From positions 4,123,001-4,187,000 of the forward strand of contig NZ_CP077095.1 of assembly GCF_014268885.2 (NCBI RefSeq): a stretch of 64,000 bases of DNA, written 5' to 3'. A program made the position numbers and the translations under genes. Below are positions 7,679-18,384 of the stretch, piece after piece. Below the pieces are notes generated by a model. That model searched no databases. It was given only the letters and a program-made list of their open reading frames with translations, and was not told the DNA's origin. Positions within the stretch are counted from its first letter, which is position 1; every line of letters begins with the position of its first letter. This stretch comes from Pseudomonas xantholysinigenes (GTDB lineage Bacteria > Pseudomonadota > Gammaproteobacteria > Pseudomonadales > Pseudomonadaceae).

Positions 7679-9208
7679 TTACTTGGCTTTCGCCTTGGGT
7701 GAGCGGGCCATCCAGACAATCGCCAGCACCGCGCAGAACAGCCAGGCGCTGGCCAGGGAGAAATCGTTCAGGGCCAGCATGTGTGCCTGCCGGTCGATGG
7801 TGCGGCCCAGCGACTCCAGGGCGCCCTGGGCCGACAGCCCGAGCTGGCCGAGGTTGTCCTGGGCCTGGGCGCTCCAGTGGTCGAACGGGGTCATCCGCTC
7901 GGCCAGTTCCACCTGGTGCTGGCGCGCGCGGTGGTCCCAGAAGGCCGGGCCGAGGGACACCGCAAAGCTGGCGCCGGTCATGCGCAGGGCGTTCTGCAGG
8001 CCCAGGGCCGCCGGGATCTTCTCCGGAGGCAGGCGCGACAACGAAATGGCCACCAGCGGGGTGAACAGGAACGCCGTTCCGGCGCCCATCAGCACCGAGT
8101 TCCAGCCGATGAAGGCGATGTCCAGGTTGGTTTCGAAATGCATGCGCCACAGCGACGCGCCGATCCAGCAGATGAAGGCCATGCTCGCCAGCACCCGCGC
8201 ATCGGTGTGTTGCATCATGCGACCGATGAAGGGCGCCAGCGCCACCCCGGCAATACCCAGCGGCGCGGTGGCGATGCCGGCCCAGGTCGCGGTGTAGCCC
8301 ATTTCGGTCTGCAACCACAGCGGCACCAGCACCAACGAGGCGAAGTACAGGGCAAAGCCCAGGCTCACGCACAGCGTGCCGATGGCGTAGTTGCGCTCCT
8401 TGAACAGGCGCAGGTCGAGAATCGGGTGCTGCGCGGTCAGCTCCCAGGTGATCAGCGAGGCGAAGCCCAGCACGGTGATCACCCCCAGCGTACGAATCGG
8501 CGTGGAAGCGAACCAGTCCAGGTCCTGGCCCTTGTCGAGCAGGATCTGCAGCGAGCCAACCGCGACCATCAGCAGCAGCAGGCCGACCACGTCCACCGGC
8601 AACTTGCGGGTAGGGTTGTCGCGACCGCTCAGCACCTGGCCGAGGGCCAGCAGGATGAAAATGCCGACCGGCACATTTATATAGAAGATCCACGGCCAAC
8701 TGATGTTGTCGGTCAGGTAGCCACCAAGGATCGGGCCGCAGACCGGCCCGAGGAAGGTGGTCATCGACCACACCACCAGCGCCGTGGTACGCCGCGCCGG
8801 TGGGAAGATCGCCACCAGCAGCGCCTGGGACAGCGGCGCCAGGGGGCCGCAGACGGCGCCCTGGAACACTCGGAAGACCAACAGCGAGGTCAGGTTCGGC
8901 GCCAGGCCGCAGCACACCGACGCCAGCACGAATAGCACCACCGCGCTGAGGAACAGTTTGACCTGGCCGAAACGCTGGGCCAGCCAGCCGGTCAGCGGCA
9001 GGCCGATGGCCAGGGAGATGCTGAACGAGGTCAGCACCCAGGTGCCCTGGTCCGGGGCCACACCGAGGTTGCCGGAAATGGTCGGCACCGCGACGTTGGC
9101 GATGGTGGTGTCGAGCACCATCATGAAGTTGGCCATGCCGATCGCCAGCGCGCCGAGCACCAGCGTGCCGCCACTGAGCGGCTCGATGGGACGCTTGGCG
9201 CTGCTCAT
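7679..9208 (-). CDS. emrB: MFS multidrug efflux transporter, EmrB/QacA (DHA2) family
   Basis: Inner-membrane proton antiporter with about 14 predicted helices (509 aa), the size expected for EmrB. The MVLDTTIANVAVPTI segment in helix 1, GWLAQRFGQVK (MFS motif A) after helix 2 and GPxxGPILGGYL (motif C) in helix 5 are visible. Its ATG overlaps the TGA of the upstream membrane-fusion gene by four bases, so translation is probably coupled. Together with the adaptor and the outer-membrane lipoprotein it forms a tripartite pump across both membranes. Substrates cannot be read from the sequence. Confidence 0.9.
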   Translation of the reverse strand: MSSAKRPIEPLSGGTLVLGALAIGMANFMMVLDTTIANVAVPTISGNLGVAPDQGTWVLTSFSISLAIGLPLTGWLAQRFGQVKLFLSAVVLFVLASVCCGLAPNLTSLLVFRVFQGAVCGPLAPLSQALLVAIFPPARRTTALVVWSMTTFLGPVCGPILGGYLTDNISWPWIFYINVPVGIFILLALGQVLSGRDNPTRKLPVDVVGLLLLMVAVGSLQILLDKGQDLDWFASTPIRTLGVITVLGFASLITWELTAQHPILDLRLFKERNYAIGTLCVSLGFALYFASLVLVPLWLQTEMGYTATWAGIATAPLGIAGVALAPFIGRMMQHTDARVLASMAFICWIGASLWRMHFETNLDIAFIGWNSVLMGAGTAFLFTPLVAISLSRLPPEKIPAALGLQNALRMTGASFAVSLGPAFWDHRARQHQVELAERMTPFDHWSAQAQDNLGQLGLSAQGALESLGRTIDRQAHMLALNDFSLASAWLFCAVLAIVWMARSPKAKAK

Positions 9209-10386
9209 CGATCGTTCCTCGACACGCTCAGCTTCGAGGCCTGCAGGTTCTCGGCGATGATCCTGTTCACCAGGGCATCGCTGCCGCTGCCGACACTGCC
9301 GTAGACTTCGGTGTTGTCCTGCACGCTGCTGGGCGCCGGTGCGTCCGGCTCACCCAGGGTCGCCTTGGCGGTCATCGACAAACCGATGCGCAGCGGGTGG
9401 CGCAGCACCTCGTCGCGATCCAGGGCAATGCGCACCGGGACCCGTTGCACCACCTTGATCCAGTTACCGGTGGCGTTCTGCGCCGGAATGGTGGCGAACG
9501 CCGCGCCGCTGCCGGCCTCGATCCCCTGGATACGGCCGTGATAAACCACGCTTTCGCCATACAGGTCGGCAAACAGCTCGACCCGCTGACCGACCTTGAT
9601 CTGGCCCAGCTGCGATTCCTTGAAGTTGGCTTCGACCCAGACCTTGTCCAGCGGCACCAGGCCCATCAGCACGGTGCCCGGCTCGATGTGCTGGCCCACT
9701 TGCACGGCACGCTTGGTGATCAGGCCATCGACCGGTGCCGGCACCTTGGTCCGTGCCAGCGCCAGATAGGCTTCGCGTACCCGCTCGGCAGCGGCGGCCA
9801 CCTGAGGGTGGTTCTCTACCGTGGTGCCCTGGATCCGCGCCTGTAGCGCCACCAGCTTGGCCTCGGCCGCACGTAGGCCGGACTGGGCGATCTGCGCGGC
9901 CTCCTCGGCATGGTGCAGGTCCTCGCCGGACACACCGCCCTGGGCGATCACCGAACGACGCCGTTGCAAATCCTGGTTGGCCCGATTGGCTTCGGCCTGG
10001 CGCAGTTTGACCTGGGCGGCCAGGTCGTTTTCCTCGGCGTACAGGCTGTTGACCGTGCGCACGGTCAGGGCCAATTGGTGGGTGGCGGCATCCAGGCTCA
10101 GGCGCGCGTCGGCCGGGTCGATTTCGACCAGGGCGTCACCGGCCTTGACCGTGTCGGTGTTCTGGATGTTCACCGCGGTGGCGGTGCCGCGCACCTGGGC
10201 CGAGATCAGCACCACGTCGCCGCGCACATAGGCGTTGTCGGTGCTCTCGTAGAGGCGCCCATACAGCCAGTACCACAGGCCAACGACGACGGCCGCGGCC
10301 ACCGCGACCAGGGCGATGAGCAGGAAAATCAGGCCACGGCGCGACTTGGCCGGCGCCGGGGCTGGGGTTTGGGTGGCGTCACTCAT
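9205..10386 (-). CDS. emrA: HlyD/EmrA-family periplasmic adaptor subunit
   Basis: Membrane-fusion protein linking the inner-membrane pump to the outer-membrane channel. An N-terminal cytoplasmic tail is followed by one membrane helix (residues about 19-42), a barrel-sandwich hybrid domain (STDNAYVRGDVVLISAQVRG, a hallmark of EmrA), a long coiled-coil hairpin between about residues 100 and 190, and the second half of the lipoyl domain (APVDGLITKRAVQVGQ). The start at 10386 is chosen for its AGGAG ribosome-binding site at seven bases. The first bases overlap the end of the upstream outer-membrane gene, consistent with one transcript. Confidence 0.92.
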   Translation of the reverse strand: MSDATQTPAPAPAKSRRGLIFLLIALVAVAAAVVVGLWYWLYGRLYESTDNAYVRGDVVLISAQVRGTATAVNIQNTDTVKAGDALVEIDPADARLSLDAATHQLALTVRTVNSLYAEENDLAAQVKLRQAEANRANQDLQRRRSVIAQGGVSGEDLHHAEEAAQIAQSGLRAAEAKLVALQARIQGTTVENHPQVAAAAERVREAYLALARTKVPAPVDGLITKRAVQVGQHIEPGTVLMGLVPLDKVWVEANFKESQLGQIKVGQRVELFADLYGESVVYHGRIQGIEAGSGAAFATIPAQNATGNWIKVVQRVPVRIALDRDEVLRHPLRIGLSMTAKATLGEPDAPAPSSVQDNTEVYGSVGSGSDALVNRIIAENLQASKLSVSRNDR

Positions 10387-11848
10387 GGGAGACTCCTGCG
10401 AGCGTAGTAGGGTTCTGATCGGATTCTTTCCAGCCGCCGCCGAGGGCGCGCAGCAGGCCGGCATGGTTCTGCAGTGCGGCGGTTTTCAACTGCACCAGCT
10501 GCATGCGCGTATCGAGCACTCGGGTCTGGGCATCCAGCACATGCAGGAAGTCGGTGAGGCTTTGCCGGTAGCGCAGGTTTTCCAGGTCGTAGACCTGCTC
10601 CGCTTCATCCAGCCCTTGCACGGTCTTCAGCCGCTGGCCTTCGATGGCGCGCAGTTGCGAGACATGCCCGGCCACCTCGCCCAGGGCGTTGACCAGGGTC
10701 TGGTTGTAGCTGGCGACGGCCTCGGCATAACCGGCCTGCTGCGCCTGGTATTGGCTGCGCAGGCGCCCGGCATCGAAGATCGGCAAGGTCACCGCCGGTC
10801 CCACGCCATAGGTGCGGCTGTCGTGGTGGAACAGGTTCTGGAAACTGAAACTCTGGAAGCCGGCGAATGCGAGCAAGTCGATGTTCGGATAGAACGCCGC
10901 GCGCGCCGCGCCGATGCGCTTGCCCTGGGCCTCGACACGCCAGCGCTGGGCGACCACATCGGGCCGGCTGCCGATAAGCTCGGCCGGCAAGTGGCTGGGC
11001 AGGGTCACGCTGCGCCGCGGATCGCTGATGCGTGGCCGCCATTGCTCGCCCCAGCCCGGACCTTTGCCGGCCAAGGCGGCCAGGCGCAACTGATAGCCAC
11101 GGGCGGCGCCTTGCAAGCGTGCCTGCTCGGCTTCGAGCAGCGGGATCGGCCCACGGGCGCGGACGACGTCGACCTGGGTGCCCAGGCCGGACTTCAGCCG
11201 GTCCTGGCTCAGGCGCAGGATGCTGCGGCGTTGTTCCAGGGTCTGCTCGACGATCGCTTGCTGTTCAAGCACACCAGCAAGGGCGAACCAGGTTTCCACC
11301 AAGCTGCCACTGAGTGCCAGGCGCGCCACCGCCTGATCGGCCTGGGCGGCACGCAGGCTGCCTACCGCCGCCTCGTTCAAGGCGCGGTTCAGGCCCCACA
11401 GGTCAAGGTTGTAGCGCCCCTGCAGCAGCGCCTGGCCATCGGTGTGCCAGACCCCGGCCTCGTCGGCGCCGGTCTTGTAATGCTGCGAATCCTGGCTACG
11501 CAGGATCTGGGTCATGGCCGACAGGTTCGGCCGGGTGTTGGCCAGGGTGATGCCGGCCTCGGCTTGCGCCCGATCGATACGCGCACTGGCGATCGCAAGG
11601 CTCGGCGCCGTGTCCAGGGCAGTGGCCAGCAGGCGGTCGAGGTCACTGTCGTTGAACCGCTGCCACCAGCGGTCGTCCAAAGGCGACGAGGGTTGGGTCG
11701 CGACATGGTCGATGTCCCGGCCAGCTTCGAGCTGCTCCGGTGACAAGGGTTTGGGCGGTTCGGGGCTGTGCCCGGGGCTGACGCAGCCTGGCAGCGCCAG
11801 CAGCAGGCAGATCGCCAGCCCCTGCTGAAGCGAATGAGAGGATTCCAT
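10379..11848 (-). CDS. Outer-membrane efflux lipoprotein, NodT/OprM (TolC) family
   Basis: Outer-membrane channel of a resistance-nodulation-type efflux assembly. A signal peptide ends in the lipobox LALPGC, so Cys-22 or thereabouts is lipidated. The two TolC-type repeats are visible, with WWQRF early on, YNLDLWG in the first half and LPIFDAGR in the second. A GTG codon at 11851 precedes the ATG at 11848; the ATG is favoured because AAGGA lies seven bases upstream. First gene of the efflux operon, read away from a divergent LysR gene. Confidence 0.9.
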   Translation of the reverse strand: MESSHSLQQGLAICLLLALPGCVSPGHSPEPPKPLSPEQLEAGRDIDHVATQPSSPLDDRWWQRFNDSDLDRLLATALDTAPSLAIASARIDRAQAEAGITLANTRPNLSAMTQILRSQDSQHYKTGADEAGVWHTDGQALLQGRYNLDLWGLNRALNEAAVGSLRAAQADQAVARLALSGSLVETWFALAGVLEQQAIVEQTLEQRRSILRLSQDRLKSGLGTQVDVVRARGPIPLLEAEQARLQGAARGYQLRLAALAGKGPGWGEQWRPRISDPRRSVTLPSHLPAELIGSRPDVVAQRWRVEAQGKRIGAARAAFYPNIDLLAFAGFQSFSFQNLFHHDSRTYGVGPAVTLPIFDAGRLRSQYQAQQAGYAEAVASYNQTLVNALGEVAGHVSQLRAIEGQRLKTVQGLDEAEQVYDLENLRYRQSLTDFLHVLDAQTRVLDTRMQLVQLKTAALQNHAGLLRALGGGWKESDQNPTTLAGVSHE

Positions 11849-11958
11849 CACAACATCCTTGGCGGGTTGGGTTGCAATGGGATGTTAGGTAGCGTGATGC
11901 ATATTGAAAATTGCAATAACCAGAGACTAGACTTGCATTTTTTGCAAAGGACTGCGAA
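11849..11958. promoter_or_regulatory. Divergent promoter/operator region between efflux operon and LysR gene
   Basis: This 110-base AT-rich gap holds the palindrome ATTGCAAT (11910-11917) and an inverted repeat TTGCA-N5-TGCAA (11933-11947). The repeated TTGCA core suggests the binding site of the neighbouring LysR-type regulator. AAAGG at 11946-11950 is the LysR gene's ribosome-binding site. Confidence 0.5.
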
Positions 11959-12855
11959 ATGAACCTGCCTGACCTGAACCTGCTGCTGACCTTCGATTCG
12001 ATGCTGCGCGAAGGCAGCGTCACCGGCGCCGCCGAACGCATGAACCTGAGCATCCCGGCCATGAGCCGACGCCTGTCGAACCTGCGCGAGGCCATGGGCG
12101 ACCCACTGTTCGTGCTTGCCGGACGGCGCCTGGTACCCACGCCGCTGGCACTGGAGCTGGCGCCCCAGGTGCATAATTTGCTCGAAGAAGCGCGCCACGT
12201 GCTGGGCACCAAACAGAAGCTCGACCTGGGCACGGTAAAGCGAGTATTCACCCTGCGCACCGAGGATGGCTTTACCGGTGCCTGGGCCCTGCGCCTGAGC
12301 CAACGCGTCGCGCAACAGGCCCCTCACGTGACCCTGAGTTTCATGGCCCAGGGCAACGAGGATGTCGCCGCCCTGCGCGACGGCCTGATCGACCTCGACA
12401 TCGGCATCGCCGGCCCGCTGGGGCCTGAGGTCTATAAACAGCGGCTATACATCGACACCTTCGTCGGCGTGGTCAACAACCAGCACCCCCTCGCCCGCCA
12501 GGACAGGGTCAGCGCCGAGGACCTGGTGGCCTTCCCGCACCTGTCGGTGTCGCGCCGCGGCCGCACCCGCGGGCCGCTCGACCTCGAGCTGGAGAAGCTT
12601 GGCCTGCAACGCAAGGTGCCGTTGGTGGTGCCGGGCTTCCAGGCGGCCATGCAACTGGCCAGCTCCTCGGAGATGATCGCGGTGATCCCCCGGCGCTTCG
12701 TCGAATGGTCGCTGCCGCTACTGCCGCTGCACATCTTCACCCTGCCGGTGGAGACACCTGGCGGCGAGTTTTGCCAGGCCTGGCACCCACGGGTGAACAA
12801 CGACCAGGTGCATCGCTGGCTGCGCCAATTGGTGCAGGAATGCGCCGCCAGCTGA
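11959..12855 (+). CDS. LysR-family transcriptional regulator of the efflux operon
   Basis: DNA-binding regulator of 298 aa, normal for the family. The N-terminal winged helix-turn-helix is clear (VTGAAERMNLSIPAMSRRLS, residues about 19-38, then DPLFVLAGRRLVPTPLA), followed by a two-lobe effector-binding domain. The start has an AAAGGA box at a good distance. Divergent orientation to the pump operon is the usual arrangement for a regulator controlling its neighbour and itself. The effector is unknown, possibly an aromatic or other pump substrate. Confidence 0.88.
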   Translation: MNLPDLNLLLTFDSMLREGSVTGAAERMNLSIPAMSRRLSNLREAMGDPLFVLAGRRLVPTPLALELAPQVHNLLEEARHVLGTKQKLDLGTVKRVFTLRTEDGFTGAWALRLSQRVAQQAPHVTLSFMAQGNEDVAALRDGLIDLDIGIAGPLGPEVYKQRLYIDTFVGVVNNQHPLARQDRVSAEDLVAFPHLSVSRRGRTRGPLDLELEKLGLQRKVPLVVPGFQAAMQLASSSEMIAVIPRRFVEWSLPLLPLHIFTLPVETPGGEFCQAWHPRVNNDQVHRWLRQLVQECAAS

Positions 12856-13115
12856 ATCGGTTCGCGCGCCGAGGGGCAAATGCGAGCCCCTGGCGCCACT
12901 GCTGAAAAGCGCAAAAACCACCAACAGTAGCCAGCGCCAAAAAGCGTCCACAACCCCTTCTGCGAGCAATCGTAGATTGCACGTTTCGAAATTTACATTT
13001 AGTCACACTCCTCCCTAATTTGTGGTCCGTGCAAGCCAGCATTTACTTCACCACAACAGCGCGCCGCCCCAATGGGCAATCAAGATGCGCGAATTCACGG
13101 ACACGGAGCAGACTG

Positions 13116-14648
<1,533 letters not shown>

Positions 14649-14905
14649 AACCGGGCGCATGGCTGCCGCCCGACGGCCCGCTGGGCCTGGGCGCGCAGCC
14701 CCCTTGCGCGGGCACCCCTGTCCTGAATCAAGGCACACGTCCATGTGTGAATCCTTTCAGCCCTGCTGATTGATACACCTTAGAAGAACAATCCCGACTT
14801 GTCGGCTGCGTTGTTTGCAATGATCGATTGCGCCTCTGCTTACCGCCGAGGCAATGTAAGAATCGTCTGATTCAGGGCCTGCGCAGGCCCCGCCAGAATC
14901 GAAGG

Positions 14906-15640
14906 ATGACAACCTCTCCCCTCATCCGCCCCGTCGCTCGCCGGCTCATGGCCTGGGCTGCCCTCATCCTGGTGATGATCGTCTGCTCACCGGCACGGGC
15001 CGATATCACCTTCGATGGCTTCACCCGGTTCATCTTCGAAGGATCGCAAAAGCAGTTGCCGGTGATCATCGTCAACCAGAGCGACGAGCCCGCACTGGTA
15101 CAAGTCAAACTCGACTGGGGCGACAAGCACCACACAAGCCCTCTGCCCATGGCGGTGACCAAGCCGCTGTTGCTGATCCCCGCCAACGGTAGGGCATCAA
15201 CCGGCGTCCTCTACCAAGGCCTGGGCTTACCCAGTGATCGCGAGTCATTCCTGATGCTCAAGGTGCTGCAAGTGCCGAAAAAAGCCGATGACAGCAATGC
15301 CGTGGCACTCGCCCTGCAACACAACCTCAAGCTGTTCTACCGGCCTGAATTACCCGGCTCGATCGAGGATGCCGTCAACCAGTTGCAATGGTCGAACAGC
15401 TCGGACGGCGGCTATGAAGCGCGCAACGATTCGCCCTATTACCTGACGCTGACCGAAGTCGGTTTGCGCGATCGCTCGGGTGCCGCCTGCGGCCAGGTCA
15501 TCGATCACCTGATGATCGCCCCGTTCTCGACCTATTCGTTGCCCGCCAACGGCTGCGACAAACCCGCGGGCCAGGTGGCCTACGCCTATATCAGCGACGC
15601 CGGGCTGCCCCATCCACGTCAAAGCACCCTTAAGTTCTGA
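14906..15640 (+). CDS. Periplasmic fimbrial chaperone (PapD-like)
   Basis: Immunoglobulin-fold chaperone that caps pilus subunits by donor-strand complementation. A signal peptide ends near SPARA (residues about 1-34). The mature part carries the subunit-binding Arg in FTRFIF, the LPSDRES signature (normally LPxDRES) at about residue 110, and the basic LKLFYRP strand. Start choice is uncertain: 14906 is the first ATG that gives a full signal peptide, but an ATG at 14948 would also give a short one, and neither has a strong ribosome-binding site. The next gene, 20 bases on, encodes a fimbrial adhesin-like protein. No usher gene is near. Confidence 0.8.
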   Translation: MTTSPLIRPVARRLMAWAALILVMIVCSPARADITFDGFTRFIFEGSQKQLPVIIVNQSDEPALVQVKLDWGDKHHTSPLPMAVTKPLLLIPANGRASTGVLYQGLGLPSDRESFLMLKVLQVPKKADDSNAVALALQHNLKLFYRPELPGSIEDAVNQLQWSNSSDGGYEARNDSPYYLTLTEVGLRDRSGAACGQVIDHLMIAPFSTYSLPANGCDKPAGQVAYAYISDAGLPHPRQSTLKF

Positions 15641-15660
15641 TCACCCCGGAAGGCCTTGCC

Positions 15661-16653
15661 ATGTTCAGCAGACAACTATTGCTTATTGGGTTTGTATTTT
15701 TTCTGTTCATCCCGAACAGCTACGCGCTGAAATGCCAGAAATCGGGCACCTCACTGATCAACGACACCACGGCCATCACTGACACTGCCGCCGTGCCCAA
15801 CTCATTGCCCGCAGGCACGGTACTCTGGCGCCAGCCAACGCAACGCATCAATGTCGAATGCTGGGTCGACATCCAGGACCGACCGGGTGAAAACATCTAT
15901 TTCTACATGAACCCCGACAGGGTCAGCCTAGGTAAAGACATCGAAATCGGCGTCACCTACGAAGGCAAAGACTACCTGTACTCCTCACTGCCTGGCGGCA
16001 AACTGGATATCGGTTGGTTCGTCAATGGCTGCCCGGCCAACGACAACTGTGGCTGGAAGAAAGAAAGCAAGTCCATGACCTACGCGCTGTTCTTCGTCAA
16101 GAAGTCACCGGCCGGCGATAACAAGGAAGGGCCTATGACACCGCTGGCGAACTACCGGGCATTCCAGTTCGACGGAGTTGGCGGGGTGCGCCCCGGGGTG
16201 AGTTACAACGTCACCGCCACTGGCCTGAACAAGTTTCGCTACCTGCCGTGCGAATCCTCGATCAGCATCCAGCCGAACATCATCAACTTTGGCGCGATCC
16301 GTACTTCGGCGGCAGTACTGGGGGCGACCATCAAGGAAGTGCCATTCACCATCACCGAACAGCGCACCTGCCAGGCGGCCTATGGCCTAGGCGGCTATCT
16401 GGAGCCATTGACGGCGACCTTGAACACGGCCCAGGACACCCTGATTCCGAACGACAACAAATCGGTGGGCATCAGCCTGATCAACGACGATGACCAGCGG
16501 GCGCTGTACTTCAAGAAAGAGTTCATCCTGACACCCAAGACCACCTCGACCACCAACTCGCACAGTTTCCTGGCGCGCTTGAAGTGGATGACTGCGAAGC
16601 CGACATTTGGCGAATTCAACGCAGGCACGACCTTGAATATTTTCTACAAGTAG
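15661..16653 (+). CDS. Fimbrial adhesin/tip subunit-like protein
   Basis: Exported protein of 330 residues with a signal peptide ending at about SYA-LK. It resembles a two-domain pilus tip adhesin: an N-terminal receptor-binding part with several Cys pairs (residues about 24-190), then a pilin-like domain (SSISIQPNIINFGAIRTS and paired Cys) ending in the short hydrophobic strand LNIFYK. Composition is visibly less GC-rich than the flanking core genes, suggesting acquisition. It is paired with the chaperone just upstream. The receptor is unknown, and assembly would require an usher encoded elsewhere. Confidence 0.7.
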   Translation: MFSRQLLLIGFVFFLFIPNSYALKCQKSGTSLINDTTAITDTAAVPNSLPAGTVLWRQPTQRINVECWVDIQDRPGENIYFYMNPDRVSLGKDIEIGVTYEGKDYLYSSLPGGKLDIGWFVNGCPANDNCGWKKESKSMTYALFFVKKSPAGDNKEGPMTPLANYRAFQFDGVGGVRPGVSYNVTATGLNKFRYLPCESSISIQPNIINFGAIRTSAAVLGATIKEVPFTITEQRTCQAAYGLGGYLEPLTATLNTAQDTLIPNDNKSVGISLINDDDQRALYFKKEFILTPKTTSTTNSHSFLARLKWMTAKPTFGEFNAGTTLNIFYK

Positions 16654-16708
16654 TCGCGCCACTGCTGGCGCTTACGTCGAGGAACCTCGAACGTTCTCGG
16701 CATAAACG

Positions 16709-16744
16709 AAAAAGCCCGCCTCCGTTGCCGGAGGCGGGCTTTTT
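16709..16744. terminator. Bidirectional terminator between adhesin gene and tRNA-Lys
   Basis: A 12-bp stem (16713-16724 with 16729-16740) and four-base loop are flanked by A residues on the left and T residues on the right. It can therefore end transcription of the adhesin gene (+) and of the tRNA gene (-). Confidence 0.9.
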
Positions 16745-16755
16745 CTTACTGCATA

Positions 16756-16831
16756 TGGTGGGTCGTGTAGGATTCGAACCTACGACCAATTGGTTAAAAG
16801 CCAACTGCTCTACCAACTGAGCTAACGACCC
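16756..16831 (-). tRNA. tRNA-Lys (anticodon TTT)
   Basis: A 76-base cloverleaf on the minus strand. The acceptor GGGTCGT pairs with ACGACCC, the D-loop reads AGCTCAGTTGGTAGAGC, the anticodon loop is CTTTTAA, the T-loop is GGTTCGAATCC, and the 3' CCA is encoded. Confidence 0.98.
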
Positions 16832-16891
16832 GTTGGATGGCGCGTATATTACTGATTTCTCAGAGGAAATCAACACCCCATCGAAATTTTT

Positions 16892-17566
16892 TCAAAAATA
16901 TCGAGTCGGATCCGCTACCCCGGCGGCCTTGAAGCCGTCGGCGCGCAGGCGGCAGCTGTCACACTTGCCGCAGGCACGGCCATCATCATCAGCCTGGTAG
17001 CAGGAAACGGTCAGGCTGTAATCCACACCACGGGCCATGCCGGCCTGGACGATCTGCGCCTTGCTCAGGTTCTGCAGCGGCGCCTGGATACGGAAACCCT
17101 GCCCTTCGACACCGGCCTTGGTGGCCAGGTTGGCCATGCGCTCGAAGGCCTCGACAAACTCGGGGCGGCAATCTGGGTAGCCGGAGTAGTCCACGGCGTT
17201 GACGCCGATGAAGATATCGCGGGCCTCGAGCACCTCTGCCCACCCCAGGGCCAGGGACAGGAACACCGTGTTACGCGCCGGCACATAAGTCACCGGGATA
17301 CCTTCGCTCGGCGCTTCCGGCACATCGATGCTGCTATCGGTCAGGGCCGAACCGCCAATGCCGTCCAGGTTCAAACCGATCACCTTGTGCTCGACCACAC
17401 CCAGATCACGAGCCACCCGCGCCGCGGCGTTGAGCTCGGCGCGATGACGCTGGCCGTAGTCGAAACTCATGGTATAGCACTGGTAGCCGTCAGCCTTGGC
17501 CATGGCCACCACGGTGGCCGAGTCGAGACCACCAGACAGCAGGATTACCGCACGTTTATCAGTCAT
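16892..17566 (-). CDS. queC: 7-cyano-7-deazaguanine synthase
   Basis: ATP-dependent enzyme converting 7-carboxy-7-deazaguanine and ammonia into preQ0 in the queuosine pathway. The PP-loop motif LSGGLDSAT is at residues 10-18, and the C-terminal zinc site [18 protein letters not shown] supplies four Cys. At 224 aa it is the usual size. The start at 17566 is chosen because the protein family begins here; the longer frame upstream overlaps queE. It follows queE by ten bases and is co-transcribed with it. Confidence 0.97.
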   Translation of the reverse strand: MTDKRAVILLSGGLDSATVVAMAKADGYQCYTMSFDYGQRHRAELNAAARVARDLGVVEHKVIGLNLDGIGGSALTDSSIDVPEAPSEGIPVTYVPARNTVFLSLALGWAEVLEARDIFIGVNAVDYSGYPDCRPEFVEAFERMANLATKAGVEGQGFRIQAPLQNLSKAQIVQAGMARGVDYSLTVSCYQADDDGRACGKCDSCRLRADGFKAAGVADPTRYF

Positions 17567-17576
17567 GTCTTTTTCC

Positions 17577-18224
17577 TCAGCGTCCGGGTTCGTCGTTCCA
17601 CAGCAGCTTGTGCAACTGCAGTTGGAAGCGCACGGGCAAGTTGTCTGCAACGATCCAGTCGGCCAGGTCACTGGCCTTGACCTGGTGGTGGCTCGGCGAG
17701 AACAGCACCTCGCCGGCGCGCTCCGCCAGGTTGTACTGGATCAGCTTGGAAACCGCCCAATCGTAGTCTTCGCGGGAACAGATGACGAACTTGACCTGGT
17801 CGTTGCGGGTCAGCAGCTCGATGTTCTCGTAGCGGTTGCGGTGCGATTCCTCGGAGCCCGGGGTCTTGAGGTCGACCACGCGGCTCACGCGAATGTCGGT
17901 GCCGCTGATATCCAGGGCGCCGCTGGTTTCCAGCGACACTTCATACCCGGCATCGCACAGCCTGCGCAGCAAGGGCAAGGCGTTGGGCTGGGCCAGCGGT
18001 TCACCGCCGGTGACACAGACGTAACGCGGCTTGAAGCCGGCCACCTGTTCGAGCAGCGAGTCGAGGGTGCGCAAGGTGCCGCCGCTGAAGGCGTAGGCAC
18101 TGTCGCAGTATTGGCAGCGCAGGGGGCAACCGGTCAGGCGCACGAAAACCGTGGGCAGCCCGGCCGTTCGCGTTTCACCCTGCAACGAGTAAAACACTTC
18201 GGTGATGCGTAATGTGTCTTGCAT
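17577..18224 (-). CDS. queE: 7-carboxy-7-deazaguanine synthase (radical SAM)
   Basis: Radical S-adenosylmethionine enzyme that contracts 6-carboxytetrahydropterin to 7-carboxy-7-deazaguanine, the step before QueC. The 4Fe-4S site is visible as CPLRCQYC at residues 33-40, followed by CVTGGEPL, the SAM-binding GGE motif. Length is 215 aa. A GTG three codons upstream (18233) is an alternative start, but the ATG at 18224 gives the standard N-terminus. Last-but-one gene of a run starting at ybgC/tolQ, separated from cpoB by a terminator. Confidence 0.95.
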   Translation of the reverse strand: MQDTLRITEVFYSLQGETRTAGLPTVFVRLTGCPLRCQYCDSAYAFSGGTLRTLDSLLEQVAGFKPRYVCVTGGEPLAQPNALPLLRRLCDAGYEVSLETSGALDISGTDIRVSRVVDLKTPGSEESHRNRYENIELLTRNDQVKFVICSREDYDWAVSKLIQYNLAERAGEVLFSPSHHQVKASDLADWIVADNLPVRFQLQLHKLLWNDEPGR

Positions 18225-18340
18225 GATCGCCACGGGCGTGACAGCTGAACAGGCTGTCCGCCTCCGTCAGGCACTGTCGCGGACTCGACATGGCGTTATC
18301 CGCGGCAGCGTGTTTACGAAAAAAGGTCGGTGATTCTAAC

Positions 18341-18367
18341 GAAAAAACCCGCGACAAGCGCGGGTTT
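18341..18367 (-). terminator. Rho-independent terminator of the tol-pal-cpoB operon
   Basis: On the minus strand a 9-bp stem (18359-18367 with 18345-18353) and a five-base loop are followed by a run of T residues. It separates cpoB from queE. Confidence 0.88.
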
Positions 18368-18384
18368 CTTTCGAATGGCAAGTT

